In this document: in pieces, positions 8,272 to 16,956 of the stretch | How positions within the stretch are numbered: the first letter of the stretch is position 1 | How the letters are laid out: every line of letters begins with the position of its first letter | DNA from: Methylococcaceae bacterium NSP1-1 | GTDB lineage: Bacteria > Pseudomonadota > Gammaproteobacteria > Methylococcales > Methylomonadaceae | Direction: 5' to 3' | Assembly (NCBI GenBank): GCA_002256465.1 | Contig: NQJG01000001.1 | Location: 1 to 18,034, forward strand | DNA length: 18,034 bases | Notes under the pieces: model-generated | What the model was told of the DNA's origin: nothing | Seen by the model: the letters and a program-made list of their open reading frames with translations, nothing else | Database searches by the model: none | Made by a program: the position numbers and the translations under genes

Positions 8272-10410
8272 CTAAAAACTAAGCCAACCCGATCCGAATG
8301 AAGTCGCAAAAACAAGACTGACAATGGTCATCAATTTAATCAGAATGTTCAGAGACGGTCCACTGGTATCCTTGAAAGGATCACCAACCGTATCTCCAAC
8401 CACTGCCGCTTTATGCGCATCGGAACCTTTTCCGCCAAATTGCCCGGTTTCAATCCACTTCTTCGCATTATCCCACGCACCACCGGCGTTAGCCATCATC
8501 ACTGCCAGCAAAAAGCCGGAAGACATAGTACCAACGAGGAGACCGGCCAGGGCTTCTTTACCCAAAATAAACCCAACAACCAACGGTACAACAACCGCCA
8601 ATGAGCCTGGTAAAATCATTTCGCGCAGAGCACTTTCCGTACTGATCGCGACACAGGTTTTGTAATCGGGCTCTCCTGTACCTTCCATCAAACCTGGAAT
8701 TACATTGAACTGCCGACGCACCTCGAACACAATCTCGTGGGCAGCCTTGCCGACAGCCATCATGGTTAGTGCCGAAAAAAGATAAGGCATCATGGCGCCA
8801 ATCAAGATACCAGGCAGCATCGTTGGGCCGAGGATATTCAGGTTGTCAATTTTTGCAGCCGTTACATAAGCGGCCAATAACGCTAACGCCGTTAATATAG
8901 CAGAACCAATGGCAAAGCCTTTGCCTGTAGCAGCTGTGGTATTGCCCAGGCTATCCAAAGCATCGGTACGATGACGCACCTCAGCGGGCAAATGACTCAT
9001 CTCAGCAATGCCACCCGCATTATCAGCGACCGGTCCATACGCATCTGTTGCCAAAGTAACACCCAGGGTACTTAACATGCCTACACCCGCTACTGCTACA
9101 GCATAAAGACCGGCAGCAATTGTGCCATCGGCTTTAAAACCTAGCCAAATGCTGAGCAGGATAGCCACCGCGACAATTAACACCGGCAATACCGTGCTCA
9201 TCATACCTACCGCCAAACCTTGAATAATGGTTGTTGCAGCCCCGGTTTGCGTCGCATTGGCAATACCTTGGGTTGGTTTTTCAGTGTAGGAAGTGAAGTA
9301 TTCGGTCGCATAGGCAATTGCATTTCCGGCAACCAATCCGACCAAAATAACCAGCCAGTAATTAAAGCTGACACCCGATATTAAGACAGATATCAAAGTC
9401 AGTCCCAGTACCACGACTGAAGCCCCCCACACGGAACGGCGCAGAGCTGTCAACAGATCCTCCAGCGTGGCATGTTCATTAATCTTTGCGACTTGCTTCC
9501 TGAAAAAATGAATGATGCGGCCGGTAACTGACATATCCTCATAGGTACTGGCCAGGGTAACGTCCTGTTCCTCGCCAATCACCATATAGATGCCAAAAAG
9601 ACTGGAAATGACGCCAACGGAAGCAACCAGAAAGGGAAGCCCTATAAAAGCGGCAGCTGAATCAGCGCCCAACGAGGCCCCCAGTGTCGCTGCGGCAATA
9701 ATGGAGCCGCTATAGCTTTCAAACAAGTCAGCTCCCATACCCGCGACATCACCCACATTGTCGCCAACATTATCGGCAATTACTGCCGGATTACGTGGAT
9801 CATCCTCGGGGATGCCCTTTTCGACTTTACCAACCAGATCAGCGCCCACATCGGCTGCTTTGGTGTAGATGCCGCCGCCGACCCGGGCAAAAAGCGCAAT
9901 ACTGCTGGCGCCAAAGCCAAAACCCGTGATATAGGTCAGTTGAGCCGGATTGCCGTTAAATATCAAATATAATAGCGTCATGCCGATGAGACTAAAGCTC
10001 ACTACAGCCATGCCCATAATCGCACCGCTGCCAAAGGCGACACGCAAGCCTTCATGCAAACCGACACTGGCAGCCGCCGCTGTGCGAACGTTTGCACGCA
10101 CGGCTACATACATTCCCAAGTAGCCGGCTCCAGCAGATGCAATTGCCCCCACTACAAAACATAGCGCAGTCTGCCACTGCAAAAACAGGGTAATAACCGT
10201 AGCAACAATAGCAACAAAAATCGCTATGACACGATATTCTTGTGTCAAAAAAGCCGAGGCCCCCTCTTGAATAGCCTTAGCAATTTTACGCATTGCCGGA
10301 CTACCTTGATCATAATTTAGAACGCGTTTTGTTTGCCAAAGTACAAATCCGACCCCAACAATACCCATCAATAATGCAATGATAACCGATGCAGTTGCTT
10401 GTAACATCAT
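8272..10410 (-). CDS. hppA: Membrane-bound ion-pumping pyrophosphatase, K+-dependent type
   Basis: Integral membrane enzyme that hydrolyses pyrophosphate and pumps H+ (possibly Na+) across the cytoplasmic membrane; 712 residues with about 15-16 hydrophobic helices. Signatures: [11 protein letters not shown] (187-197), [20 protein letters not shown] (213-232), [10 protein letters not shown] (489-498) and, near the C-terminus, [19 protein letters not shown]. Ala493 and Gly496 in GNTTAATG are the K+-dependent signature; K+-independent enzymes have Lys and Thr there. The choice between H+ and Na+ cannot be made from these motifs. Start: the frame can be extended to a TTG at 10443, but the ATG-ATG at 10410/10407 sits right behind AGGAGAGGGGGAAT, a strong ribosome binding site, so 10410 is chosen. 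The enzyme would recover energy from PPi released by biosynthesis, including GlgC. Confidence 0.96.
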   Translation of the reverse strand: MMLQATASVIIALLMGIVGVGFVLWQTKRVLNYDQGSPAMRKIAKAIQEGASAFLTQEYRVIAIFVAIVATVITLFLQWQTALCFVVGAIASAGAGYLGMYVAVRANVRTAAAASVGLHEGLRVAFGSGAIMGMAVVSFSLIGMTLLYLIFNGNPAQLTYITGFGFGASSIALFARVGGGIYTKAADVGADLVGKVEKGIPEDDPRNPAVIADNVGDNVGDVAGMGADLFESYSGSIIAAATLGASLGADSAAAFIGLPFLVASVGVISSLFGIYMVIGEEQDVTLASTYEDMSVTGRIIHFFRKQVAKINEHATLEDLLTALRRSVWGASVVVLGLTLISVLISGVSFNYWLVILVGLVAGNAIAYATEYFTSYTEKPTQGIANATQTGAATTIIQGLAVGMMSTVLPVLIVAVAILLSIWLGFKADGTIAAGLYAVAVAGVGMLSTLGVTLATDAYGPVADNAGGIAEMSHLPAEVRHRTDALDSLGNTTAATGKGFAIGSAILTALALLAAYVTAAKIDNLNILGPTMLPGILIGAMMPYLFSALTMMAVGKAAHEIVFEVRRQFNVIPGLMEGTGEPDYKTCVAISTESALREMILPGSLAVVVPLVVGFILGKEALAGLLVGTMSSGFLLAVMMANAGGAWDNAKKWIETGQFGGKGSDAHKAAVVGDTVGDPFKDTSGPSLNILIKLMTIVSLVFATSFGSGWLSF

Positions 10411-10426
10411 ATTCCCCCTCTCCTCT
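10411..10426 (-). promoter_or_regulatory. Strong ribosome binding site deciding the hppA start
   Basis: Read on the minus strand, GAGGAGAGGGGGAAT directly precedes ATGATG. The purine-rich block overlaps codons of a possible longer reading frame beginning at TTG 10443. A Shine-Dalgarno of this strength 3-9 bases before an ATG argues that translation begins at 10410 and that the 11 extra codons are leader. Confidence 0.7.
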
Positions 10427-10526
10427 TTATTTAGTTTGGCCAATAGCCAGTAAGCTCACGTTATTTTCTTTTTTTACTTTCATGTTTGTATTTTTATCAA
10501 CACCTCTCCACGTTTTATTTATCTAT

Positions 10527-10546
10527 GTTGCATTCAGGACTGCAAC
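10527..10546. terminator. Short hairpin after the GTPase A stop
   Basis: GTTGCA (10527-10532) and TGCAAC (10541-10546) form a 6-bp stem with an 8-base loop, 5 bases beyond the GTPase A stop on the minus strand. No T-tract follows, so this is at most a weak terminator. It stands in the 141-base gap before hppA, which should also contain the hppA promoter if hppA is not read from the GTPase transcript. Confidence 0.3.
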
Positions 10547-10551
10547 TGAAG

Positions 10552-12171
10552 TTAATTCATCAGCATCCGTGTTAAAGGACTATCGCTTTCTACAGGTAGA
10601 CTTTGATCAGCATCGGTTACACCGCACTGTTCTATGATGCCTGAAAGCTGTTTTACCTGTTCTTTATGTTGTTGAACAAGACTTTCAACTAGACTTAAAA
10701 CTTCATACTCTATCATGCTAAAAGCGTTAATCAGACCTTTATTGAGTCCTTTTAAAGCACTCTTTTTCAAAGAAGGTTGCGACTTTTTCAAAATAAAATA
10801 CGGGATCAGCCAAGTCATTGCGATCAACAAGCTGCTGTGTACGGCAAAATCTACACCCAAATAGTGGTTGTCCGTCATGTTGCTCGTGTAATAACCCATG
10901 AATACTTTATAGCTTACCCAGGCCATTGCAGTTAACGGTAGCGTAATTTCACATAAACGCATGCATTTTAAAAACACCCGCTGTAATGCGTTGCCTGGAT
11001 TGGCTAAAGCCAGACGGGTCGCCAATTCAGTCTGTGTCTGCAGGATTTTAGGCGCTTTTTCTCGTATCGCGGATAAGTGTTGTTTTAGCGGATTAACTGG
11101 AAGTCCCATCTGGTCCATATCAATTATAAATTCATCCAAAGCATCGTCAAAACGGGCTTGCGCCCAAGCATCCCATAGTGAAGGATTGGTGCTAGCCGGA
11201 TTTGTTGTTAAGTCGGCTGCGTGTTCCGCATAGTAGGCTGCAGTGTGCTGTATAGGCCATGCAAACCCCTGTTGCAACAGCTTGACTGTCTGCTGCCATT
11301 GATTCTGCCACAGTTCCGGCGCCTGTTGAAAAGCCTGACCGGAACCTAGAAATTTACTGGCATTTTGCAGTTTTTTCTTTAATTCATCCTTGCGTATCTG
11401 TAAACCTCTTTGCTCCAATTGCTCAATAATATGCTCTGTCGCTAAAGAAACAATAGTCGATTCTAATGAAGTAAATTCGTCTGCTTGCAGTCTTTCTGCA
11501 CAAGCTGTTTTAAATATAATCGGCGCTACAAAACCAGCTTTATACAATTGCCGATTAAAATCTTCATATTGCTCTAACTGACCTCTGTCCCACTGATTAA
11601 AAACAAACAGCCAGGCATGTCGTGCTCCTTCTGCAAGCAGCAAACGCCATGCTTTTTCATCCCTGTAACGCTCGGGACTGACTACATAAATAAGTACATC
11701 AATGAACGGCAACCATTGCAAAACCAATTGCTTGTTGCTTTGTTCGGTACTATCAAAATCCGGCATATCGATCCAGACAATGTTTTTTTTCACTTCATCA
11801 TCATGTTGCGAAATATTGATTTTAGCGAGAGGGAGTTGTTCAGGAAGATGTTGTATGGCAACACTGTTATGATGAAATAAAGTGACTTCCCGTGAAGTAG
11901 GCCGCACTATGCCCGCCTTGGCAATTGCTTTCCCAGCCAGGCGATTAATTAAAGAACTTTTACCAACACCAGTGCCGCCCATAAAAGCAACAATAAGCGG
12001 TCTGGTACCACCACACGTTCCCAAGGTAGAGTTTGGCAACAAGGCTTCAGGCGTTCTGGTATCGAAATAACTCAGTTGAGACGCTGTATCTGTGTTAATC
12101 CAGCCCGATGCGCACGCTTGTTCAGCCCAAACCCGAGTTTTTTCCACTAAATCAGAGTAATCGTAAACCAT
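10552..12171 (-). CDS. Dynamin-like GTPase A with C-terminal membrane hairpin
   Basis: Large GTPase of 539 residues, not matched to a named family. G1 P-loop GGTGVGKSS (65-73), candidate G2 Thr in RPTSREVT (90-97), G3 in the form DMPDFDS (135-141), and G4 NQWDRG (192-197) instead of the usual NKxD. A long helical middle part follows. Two hydrophobic segments (about 409-427 and 442-463) can form a membrane hairpin, then a basic, amphipathic tail. This layout (N-terminal GTPase, helical stalk, membrane paddle) resembles bacterial dynamin-like proteins. Its start lies inside the end of GTPase B (20-base overlap), so the two are very probably translationally coupled partners. No ribosome binding site of its own is obvious. 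A role in membrane remodelling or envelope stress is inferred from the architecture only. Confidence 0.8.
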   Translation of the reverse strand: MVYDYSDLVEKTRVWAEQACASGWINTDTASQLSYFDTRTPEALLPNSTLGTCGGTRPLIVAFMGGTGVGKSSLINRLAGKAIAKAGIVRPTSREVTLFHHNSVAIQHLPEQLPLAKINISQHDDEVKKNIVWIDMPDFDSTEQSNKQLVLQWLPFIDVLIYVVSPERYRDEKAWRLLLAEGARHAWLFVFNQWDRGQLEQYEDFNRQLYKAGFVAPIIFKTACAERLQADEFTSLESTIVSLATEHIIEQLEQRGLQIRKDELKKKLQNASKFLGSGQAFQQAPELWQNQWQQTVKLLQQGFAWPIQHTAAYYAEHAADLTTNPASTNPSLWDAWAQARFDDALDEFIIDMDQMGLPVNPLKQHLSAIREKAPKILQTQTELATRLALANPGNALQRVFLKCMRLCEITLPLTAMAWVSYKVFMGYYTSNMTDNHYLGVDFAVHSSLLIAMTWLIPYFILKKSQPSLKKSALKGLNKGLINAFSMIEYEVLSLVESLVQQHKEQVKQLSGIIEQCGVTDADQSLPVESDSPLTRMLMN

Positions 12172-13891
12172 GTCGCTTTTCTGTGAGTTGAAATTCAGCT
12201 GCTTTTAGCTGATCCGGAGAAATATTGAAATGAGTCATAGTCGATAATTGCTCCGGCAGCGCCAAAAGGCTTTGACCGATAATTTCGACAAAGAGTGCTT
12301 GTTTTACCGTATTGTGTTGATGTTGTTTTAATTCATGCTCAACTTTGTGCATATAACTGCCTATAGCACTTTCGGTCAATAGCGAAGTGACTGTCAACAT
12401 GGCAGGGGCAAAAATCAAATCATGCACACCAATACCCCCCATATGCAAGGTTAGTGCAATAGCTGCGGCATCGGTAGTTACCCTGGTGGCTCGTAAGCTA
12501 TTTAACACCATGGGTTGCTCTTGGAGTTTGTGATATAAACGCTGTGCGGTTTTTTCTACGTCTTGCTGAAAAGAGACATGATAATTTTTTGCAGCAGTAC
12601 TAAAGTCCTGCAAAATAGCCTTTCGTTGACGACGTAATAAACTGCTGAACTCTTTCCACCATTGTCTCTGATTGTCTTGTTCTGCGTTATCCATCAGCCT
12701 GTCTGCCAGTTGAATCAATAAATGTTCAGCTATTTGATTTAATAAAACTATTTCTTGACTGCTATCGGCAATATGCAGTCTTTTACGCCCCAATTTCATC
12801 ATTTGTCTTACCGGCCAAGTGAGGACTTTTCGCGCCCCTGTCAAAATGCCCGCTAAGCCGGGAATTTCCAACAAAGTCAGCAATTCAGCCAACGCCTGTT
12901 GAAAGGTCTCATAATGATGCGGATGATTCAAGTAATCACGCTGATAATTGACCAATGCTTGCTTGATTGCTTCATCAACCAGCTTATCCCAATCATTTAA
13001 AGTCTGATGCTCGGCAATAACCGGCTCTAGCCATGTTTTCCAATGTTTTTGCAGTAAATCCTGTTCAAGACGAACATGTTTTTTAAGGTCGACCTTGCTT
13101 GCCAAGTGTATTAGCAAAGTCTGTTTGGTCTCTGGCCAGAATGGCAACCCCGTTTGTTTTTGATAGTACAAAGACACCACCTCAGGAAAATCATCTTTTC
13201 TGGCAAGTTGCCATTTTTCTTTTAATGACTGTATCAGTAACGCTTCCGAACCTTCACTCAACTTGTTTAAACAGATAACCGTCGGCTGATGTAAGTCTTC
13301 AAGCGCAGACATAATGTCCCAGACTGATTGATCCGCATATTTTTCTTTGCTGACCACAAGAATAATAATATCCGCCAGAGCAATCGCCCTGATAACACCT
13401 TCCCTGTATGTTGCCGAATCTATAGAATCAAAATCCGGAGTGTCCCATAATACGCCGTGTGGCAAATGGGGGGAATCCGCACCCGTTTCAGTCAAGGAAT
13501 AGCAATCATGCCGATCTTTTGGGATGTGTGCTTGTTGAAACTGTTGAAAACGGCCAAAATAGCGCTGCAATCCACTGCAATCAGCAAAGCTGACACCATG
13601 GCAAAAACCCTGAGGATGAATGGTGTAACCGGCTAAAGGACTGACTCCCGCTACCCTACTATTTAATAATACATTGACTAATGAACTTTTGCCTGCTTGC
13701 GTCGGACCTACAATCGTCATCTGTAGGGGTTGTTCGGGCGACGAATTAATAAGCCGGCCTTTGCGCATAAAGGCTTCAGCCAAAATCAGCTGATCTATAC
13801 GTTGTTGATAGCCGATTTTGCTAACCTCATTGCCCGGTTGACTCAAAATCGTTTGGTAACGCTGATTTAATAATTGAATAAATTCCAGCAT
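12152..13891 (-). CDS. Dynamin-like GTPase B
   Basis: Large GTPase of 579 residues. G1 is GPTQAGKSS (62-70), G3 DTPDFDS (150-156), and G4 NKLS at 209-212, with Ser where the guanine-specifying Asp normally stands. A helical region (about 260-460) rich in Gln, Leu and charged residues follows. A hydrophobic, Gly-containing segment (about 472-515; TTDAAAIALTLHMGGIGVHD and onward) could insert in or lie on a membrane, and a charged amphipathic tail follows. The shared PDFDS version of G3 in both GTPases suggests common descent, although the sequences differ greatly. First gene of the leftward group; the start ATG at 13891 lacks a strong ribosome binding site. Diverges from the lipoprotein gene across 106 bases. 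Paired dynamin-like proteins (for example Campylobacter DLP1/DLP2) act as hetero-oligomers, which is the model suggested here. Confidence 0.8.
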   Translation of the reverse strand: MLEFIQLLNQRYQTILSQPGNEVSKIGYQQRIDQLILAEAFMRKGRLINSSPEQPLQMTIVGPTQAGKSSLVNVLLNSRVAGVSPLAGYTIHPQGFCHGVSFADCSGLQRYFGRFQQFQQAHIPKDRHDCYSLTETGADSPHLPHGVLWDTPDFDSIDSATYREGVIRAIALADIIILVVSKEKYADQSVWDIMSALEDLHQPTVICLNKLSEGSEALLIQSLKEKWQLARKDDFPEVVSLYYQKQTGLPFWPETKQTLLIHLASKVDLKKHVRLEQDLLQKHWKTWLEPVIAEHQTLNDWDKLVDEAIKQALVNYQRDYLNHPHHYETFQQALAELLTLLEIPGLAGILTGARKVLTWPVRQMMKLGRKRLHIADSSQEIVLLNQIAEHLLIQLADRLMDNAEQDNQRQWWKEFSSLLRRQRKAILQDFSTAAKNYHVSFQQDVEKTAQRLYHKLQEQPMVLNSLRATRVTTDAAAIALTLHMGGIGVHDLIFAPAMLTVTSLLTESAIGSYMHKVEHELKQHQHNTVKQALFVEIIGQSLLALPEQLSTMTHFNISPDQLKAAEFQLTEKRHGLRLL

Positions 13892-13997
13892 ATAAGCTTA
13901 GCTCAAGGTTATAATAGCCGATCATTTTACTTTGTTTGGTGATCTGGTGTTACAAATACCATAACATGAACCCGTACCTGACTTCGAGGTTATCTTT
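13892..13997. promoter_or_regulatory. Divergent promoter region between GTPase B and the lipoprotein gene
   Basis: This 106-base gap separates two divergent starts. A TATAAT at 13910-13915 could serve as a plus-strand -10 box, but no convincing -35 box stands 16-18 bases upstream. GAGG at 13986-13989 is the ribosome binding site of the lipoprotein gene. A shared region would let both directions be regulated together; no operator is recognised with confidence. Confidence 0.35.
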
Positions 13998-14429
13998 ATG
14001 AAGAAACTACCTGCTCTGCTGCTTATTCTAAGTAGCGCAACTTTAATAGCCTGCGGTAAAGGGCAAGAAATCAATGGCCACAATACCGCTACTGCGTATC
14101 GATCGGTAAAGGCACTAAAAAATCGCTTGTCTCCCGATAATCGTATTGAATTTGAAGTCTCTTTCTGGACGATCAGGGATGCAAAAAAAGATGACAAAGA
14201 ATTCCTTGATGTTGTTGATGGCAAAACACCTGAGGAAATTATCGCAATAGGCAAGGAAATCTATCAAGAACGAAAAGCGGCAGGCTTTAAAGGTTATGAA
14301 GAGTATTCAAGCTGGGAAGAAATGATTGCTAAATTTGGCAAGGAAAGAATGGATCAGGATAACCGCAAAGGTAAATCCAAAGAAGCTCAGGATAAAGATA
14401 AAGCCAATGATGTTTTATACAAGCTCTAA
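13998..14429 (+). CDS. Small lipoprotein, DUF6694-like
   Basis: Predicted envelope lipoprotein of 143 residues. The N-terminus is a lipoprotein signal (MKKLPALLLILSSATLIAC) with lipobox LIAC, so Cys19 becomes the acylated first residue, followed by GKGQEINGHN. The mature part is helical, with a conserved-looking block DGKTPEEIIAIGKEIYQE and a SWEEMIAKF segment, then a highly charged Lys/Asp/Gln-rich tail. The pattern resembles small lipoproteins annotated DUF6694, but this is recognition from memory and function is unknown. GAGG 8 bases before the ATG supports the start. Divergent from the GTPase pair and convergent with the DUF2959 gene. An outer or inner membrane anchor cannot be decided; residue +2 is Gly, not Asp, which favours export to the outer membrane. 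Confidence 0.8.
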   Translation: MKKLPALLLILSSATLIACGKGQEINGHNTATAYRSVKALKNRLSPDNRIEFEVSFWTIRDAKKDDKEFLDVVDGKTPEEIIAIGKEIYQERKAAGFKGYEEYSSWEEMIAKFGKERMDQDNRKGKSKEAQDKDKANDVLYKL

Positions 14430-14442
14430 AATTAAAGAGCTT
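14421..14442. terminator. Bidirectional hairpin spanning both stop codons
   Basis: AAGCTCT (14421-14427) and AGAGCTT (14436-14442) form a perfect 7-bp stem with an 8-base A/T loop. The two converging genes stop inside it: TAA at 14427-14429 for the plus gene and TAA (14434-14432) for the minus gene. The stem therefore encodes the last codons of both proteins and probably serves as a compact shared terminator, although T-tracts are short. Confidence 0.5.
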
Positions 14443-15112
14443 TCTGAGCGATGGCTTTTTGATCCACTAAAGCCGAAACAAACTGGCTTGCCTCTGCGAT
14501 TGTTTGTTCCATTGCATGAATGAGTTGAGAAATATCAATACTGATTGCAATAAACTCATGTTGCAATGCCGCGATAGCACGCGCGTTGAGATTGTGTTTA
14601 AGATATAACACCTGATCTTTAAATGCTGCCAGGACGGGCTGAATTTTGCTTTCAGCTCGTTGCATCGCCTTAATAAGCCGGGCATAATTTTGCCTGGCTG
14701 ATTTTAACTGTTGCTTACTGTGATTACGTAAAGCACGATTGGTATATTCATTCAATTCGCTTTCCCATTCCACAAATAACGCCTCGCTGATTTCTTGTAT
14801 TGCTCTGATTCTATTGCTGACAGCATCTGATTTTGAGCAACAGAATTGATATTGCCTGTTAAGCAGGTTATATTTATGCTCCAAGCCGGTTTCATTAACA
14901 CACACCAGATTTTTAAAGCGTTCCAGTGCATCTTCAAATTCATCTCTGGTTTCTTGAAGACTGATACACGCCTGCTCAACCTGATAAACAACGATTTCCC
15001 GCTTATGCTCACCTATCGATTCTCTGGCACTGTAATAAACCATCCTGATTCTTTTCGAAAAAAGACGAGTGATTATGTTTAACAAGTTTGATGATTTGTC
15101 AGGTTCAGCCAT
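14432..15112 (-). CDS. DUF2959 family coiled-coil protein
   Basis: Predicted 226-residue, almost wholly alpha-helical protein of the DUF2959 family, function unknown. Diagnostic segments seen: SARESIGEHKREIVVYQVE near residue 30, EHKYNLLNRQY, AVSNRIRAIQEISEALFVEWESEL, and the strongly conserved VLAAFKDQVLYLKHNLNARAIAALQHE near 170-190. From memory, many relatives carry a lipoprotein or secretion signal; this one begins MAEPDKSSNLLNII with no clear signal, so it may be cytoplasmic or membrane-peripheral, or the true start may differ. No good ribosome binding site precedes the ATG at 15112. An internal ATG (about residue 24) has AGG directly before it and would leave the conserved part whole. 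Converges on the lipoprotein gene with 2 bases between stops. Confidence 0.82.
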   Translation of the reverse strand: MAEPDKSSNLLNIITRLFSKRIRMVYYSARESIGEHKREIVVYQVEQACISLQETRDEFEDALERFKNLVCVNETGLEHKYNLLNRQYQFCCSKSDAVSNRIRAIQEISEALFVEWESELNEYTNRALRNHSKQQLKSARQNYARLIKAMQRAESKIQPVLAAFKDQVLYLKHNLNARAIAALQHEFIAISIDISQLIHAMEQTIAEASQFVSALVDQKAIAQKAL

Positions 15113-15579
15113 TAGAGATTTTCTGCATTGATATAGTGTAAAGGTTTGACAACATAGATAACCCGATCAAATTTTGTCTTCACTCGTTTTCAAGCTCCAG
15201 TCCGGGAACTAGCGGAAACATTATTACTAAAAAAAACGTTACAATTGTACTATTTTTTGGCTTTATAGCGCGTTTTATTGTGTGATGATGTATAACATTT
15301 TTATGTTTCTCGTAATATTATTAACCATCCATCTAATACGAACTAAAGCAAAATTGGCGCACAGCTTTTTGCAAGCCCAGCAAATAACACAGTAGTTAAA
15401 GCTGTCTACACTAATAAATTAGCTTATAAGGTTGCCACCAGTCCTATTGTTTTATTTGATATGCTGAAGAATCACACTTGCTTAAACATTCCAAACAACG
15501 ACTTAGAACATAATTACAGCTGTTGTTTGTTATGATAGTACCTAGGTTATTTCTTTTATCCAACCAGGCTGCTTCTTAA
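15113..15579. other. 467-base gene-free stretch between divergent DUF2959 gene and pabB
   Basis: No gene is recognised. It must hold the promoters of both flanking genes. Seen in it: a perfect 10-bp palindrome TACAATTGTA (15240-15249) flanked by A8 and T6 runs; an inverted pair ACAGCTTT/AAAGCTGT (15361-15368, 15398-15405); a second pair CAAACAAC/GTTGTTTG (15492-15499, 15522-15529); and TATGAT (15531-15536), a possible -10 box for pabB without a good -35. A 62-codon open stretch (15347-15535, plus) has no start at its head and is not recognised. The composition is more AT-rich than the genes around it. Confidence 0.6.
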
Positions 15580-16956
15580 ATGTCGCCACAAAAACAACTT
15601 ACTGTTCTACTGCCTTATTTTGCTGATAGCTCAGCTCTCTTTTCCTCAATTGCAAGCCAACCCTGGTCAGTTTTTTTGGATAGTGGATACCCAAACAGCA
15701 ACCAAGGCCGGTACGACATTATTGCTGCCGATCCGGTATGTACTCTGGTAACGCATGGTGATATGACAGAAATCACTCGTAATAATCTGACCATAAAATC
15801 CAGTGCAGATCCATTTGATTTAGTTAAACAACAGCTTATCTCTGATTTTATCAGTGTTGGCGATTTACCTTTCAACGGCGGAGCCATTGGTTATTTTTCT
15901 TATGATTTAGCTCGCCGGCTAGAAACTCTGCCTGTTATTGCTGAAGATGCGGAACATATTGCCGAAATGGCGGTGGGTATTTATAAATGGGCAGTTATTG
16001 TCGATCATCAGGAACAGAAAAGCTATTTGGTTGGGCATGACTGTGAAGAGCAACAATGGCATGCTTTAATAGCACAGTTTAGCCAATTACCCGAACCGCA
16101 AGAACATGACGCATTTAAAGTCGTAGGCACTATTAACTCCAATATGGACGAGGCTATCTATACACTGGCCTTTAATCGCATTAAACGGTACCTGAAGGAA
16201 GGTGATTGTTATCAGGTAAATCTGGCACAACGTTTTGTCGCCCGCTGCGAAGGTGATCCCTGGATAGCGTATCAATTACTGCGTGAGTTAAATGCCGCGC
16301 CATTTAGTTGCTATCTTAATTTGCCTGAGGTTCAAATTCTAAGTTCATCTCCTGAGCGTTTTTTGAAGCTTACCAAGGGCGTTGTTGAAACCAAACCGAT
16401 TAAGGGCACGCGCCCCAGAAAACAGGATGATGCTGAAGATCAGCAGCAAATAAAGTCGCTTGAAAGCAGTAATAAGGACAGGGCAGAAAACCTGATGATT
16501 GTTGATTTGCTGCGTAATGATATCAGCAAAACCTGCAAAAAGGGTTCGGTAAAAGTACCGATCATATTTAATGTGGAAAGTTATGCTACCGTACATCATT
16601 TAGTAAGTACGGTAACCGGCATATTGGCAGATGATCAGCACGCATTGGATTTATTAAAAAGCTGTTTTCCTGGCGGATCAATTACAGGCGCACCCAAGAT
16701 TCGTGCCATGGAAATTATTGAAGAATTGGAACCCAATCGACGCGGCGTTTATTGTGGAGCCATCGGCTATATTGGCTTTGATGGTAATATGGATAGCAAT
16801 ATTGCCATTAGAACCCTGGTGCATTCCAAAAACACCATTCGTTTCTGGGCAGGCGGAGGTATCGTCAACGATTCGGTTATGGAAGAGGAATATCAGGAAA
16901 GTTTTGATAAGGCTGCCGCCATGCTTGATTTATTGCAAAAACTGACAGAGAAATGA
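15580..16956 (+). CDS. pabB: Aminodeoxychorismate synthase component I
   Basis: Converts chorismate with ammonia (from the PabA glutaminase) to 4-amino-4-deoxychorismate, the precursor of p-aminobenzoate. 458 residues, the usual length of stand-alone PabB. The chorismate-binding domain is complete: SSSPERFL (255-262), PIKGTRPR with Lys275 (the PabB-specific lysine; anthranilate synthase TrpE has Ala there), DRAENLMIVDLLRNDI, VESYATVHHLVS, FPGGSITGAPKIRAME and GAIGYIGFDGNMDSNIAIRT. The N-terminal part contains GGAIGYFSYDLAR. The ATG at 15580 has only an AGG 11 bases upstream. The stop overlaps the next start (ATGA), so it is coupled to the MfnE-like kinase gene. p-Aminobenzoate is needed for folate and also for methanopterin-type cofactors, and the partner points to the second use. 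Confidence 0.95.
   Translation: MSPQKQLTVLLPYFADSSALFSSIASQPWSVFLDSGYPNSNQGRYDIIAADPVCTLVTHGDMTEITRNNLTIKSSADPFDLVKQQLISDFISVGDLPFNGGAIGYFSYDLARRLETLPVIAEDAEHIAEMAVGIYKWAVIVDHQEQKSYLVGHDCEEQQWHALIAQFSQLPEPQEHDAFKVVGTINSNMDEAIYTLAFNRIKRYLKEGDCYQVNLAQRFVARCEGDPWIAYQLLRELNAAPFSCYLNLPEVQILSSSPERFLKLTKGVVETKPIKGTRPRKQDDAEDQQQIKSLESSNKDRAENLMIVDLLRNDISKTCKKGSVKVPIIFNVESYATVHHLVSTVTGILADDQHALDLLKSCFPGGSITGAPKIRAMEIIEELEPNRRGVYCGAIGYIGFDGNMDSNIAIRTLVHSKNTIRFWAGGGIVNDSVMEEEYQESFDKAAAMLDLLQKLTEK

Noticed and set aside
8080..8301. 73-codon plus-strand frame over the hppA/MxaJ-like gap
   Set aside because: No ribosome binding site, no recognisable motif, and it overlaps the hppA 3' end in antisense.
10411..10443. 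N-terminal extension of HppA from a TTG start
   Set aside because: The strong ribosome binding site lies within these codons directly before ATG 10410, and the family begins at the hydrophobic segment after it.
13922..14254. 110-codon minus-strand frame
   Set aside because: Antisense to the lipoprotein gene, which has a clear signal peptide, lipobox and ribosome binding site.
15347..15535. 62-codon open stretch, considered as a transposase remnant because of an IPNNDLE segment
   Set aside because: The resemblance is a few residues only, there is no start at its head, and no terminal repeats flank it.
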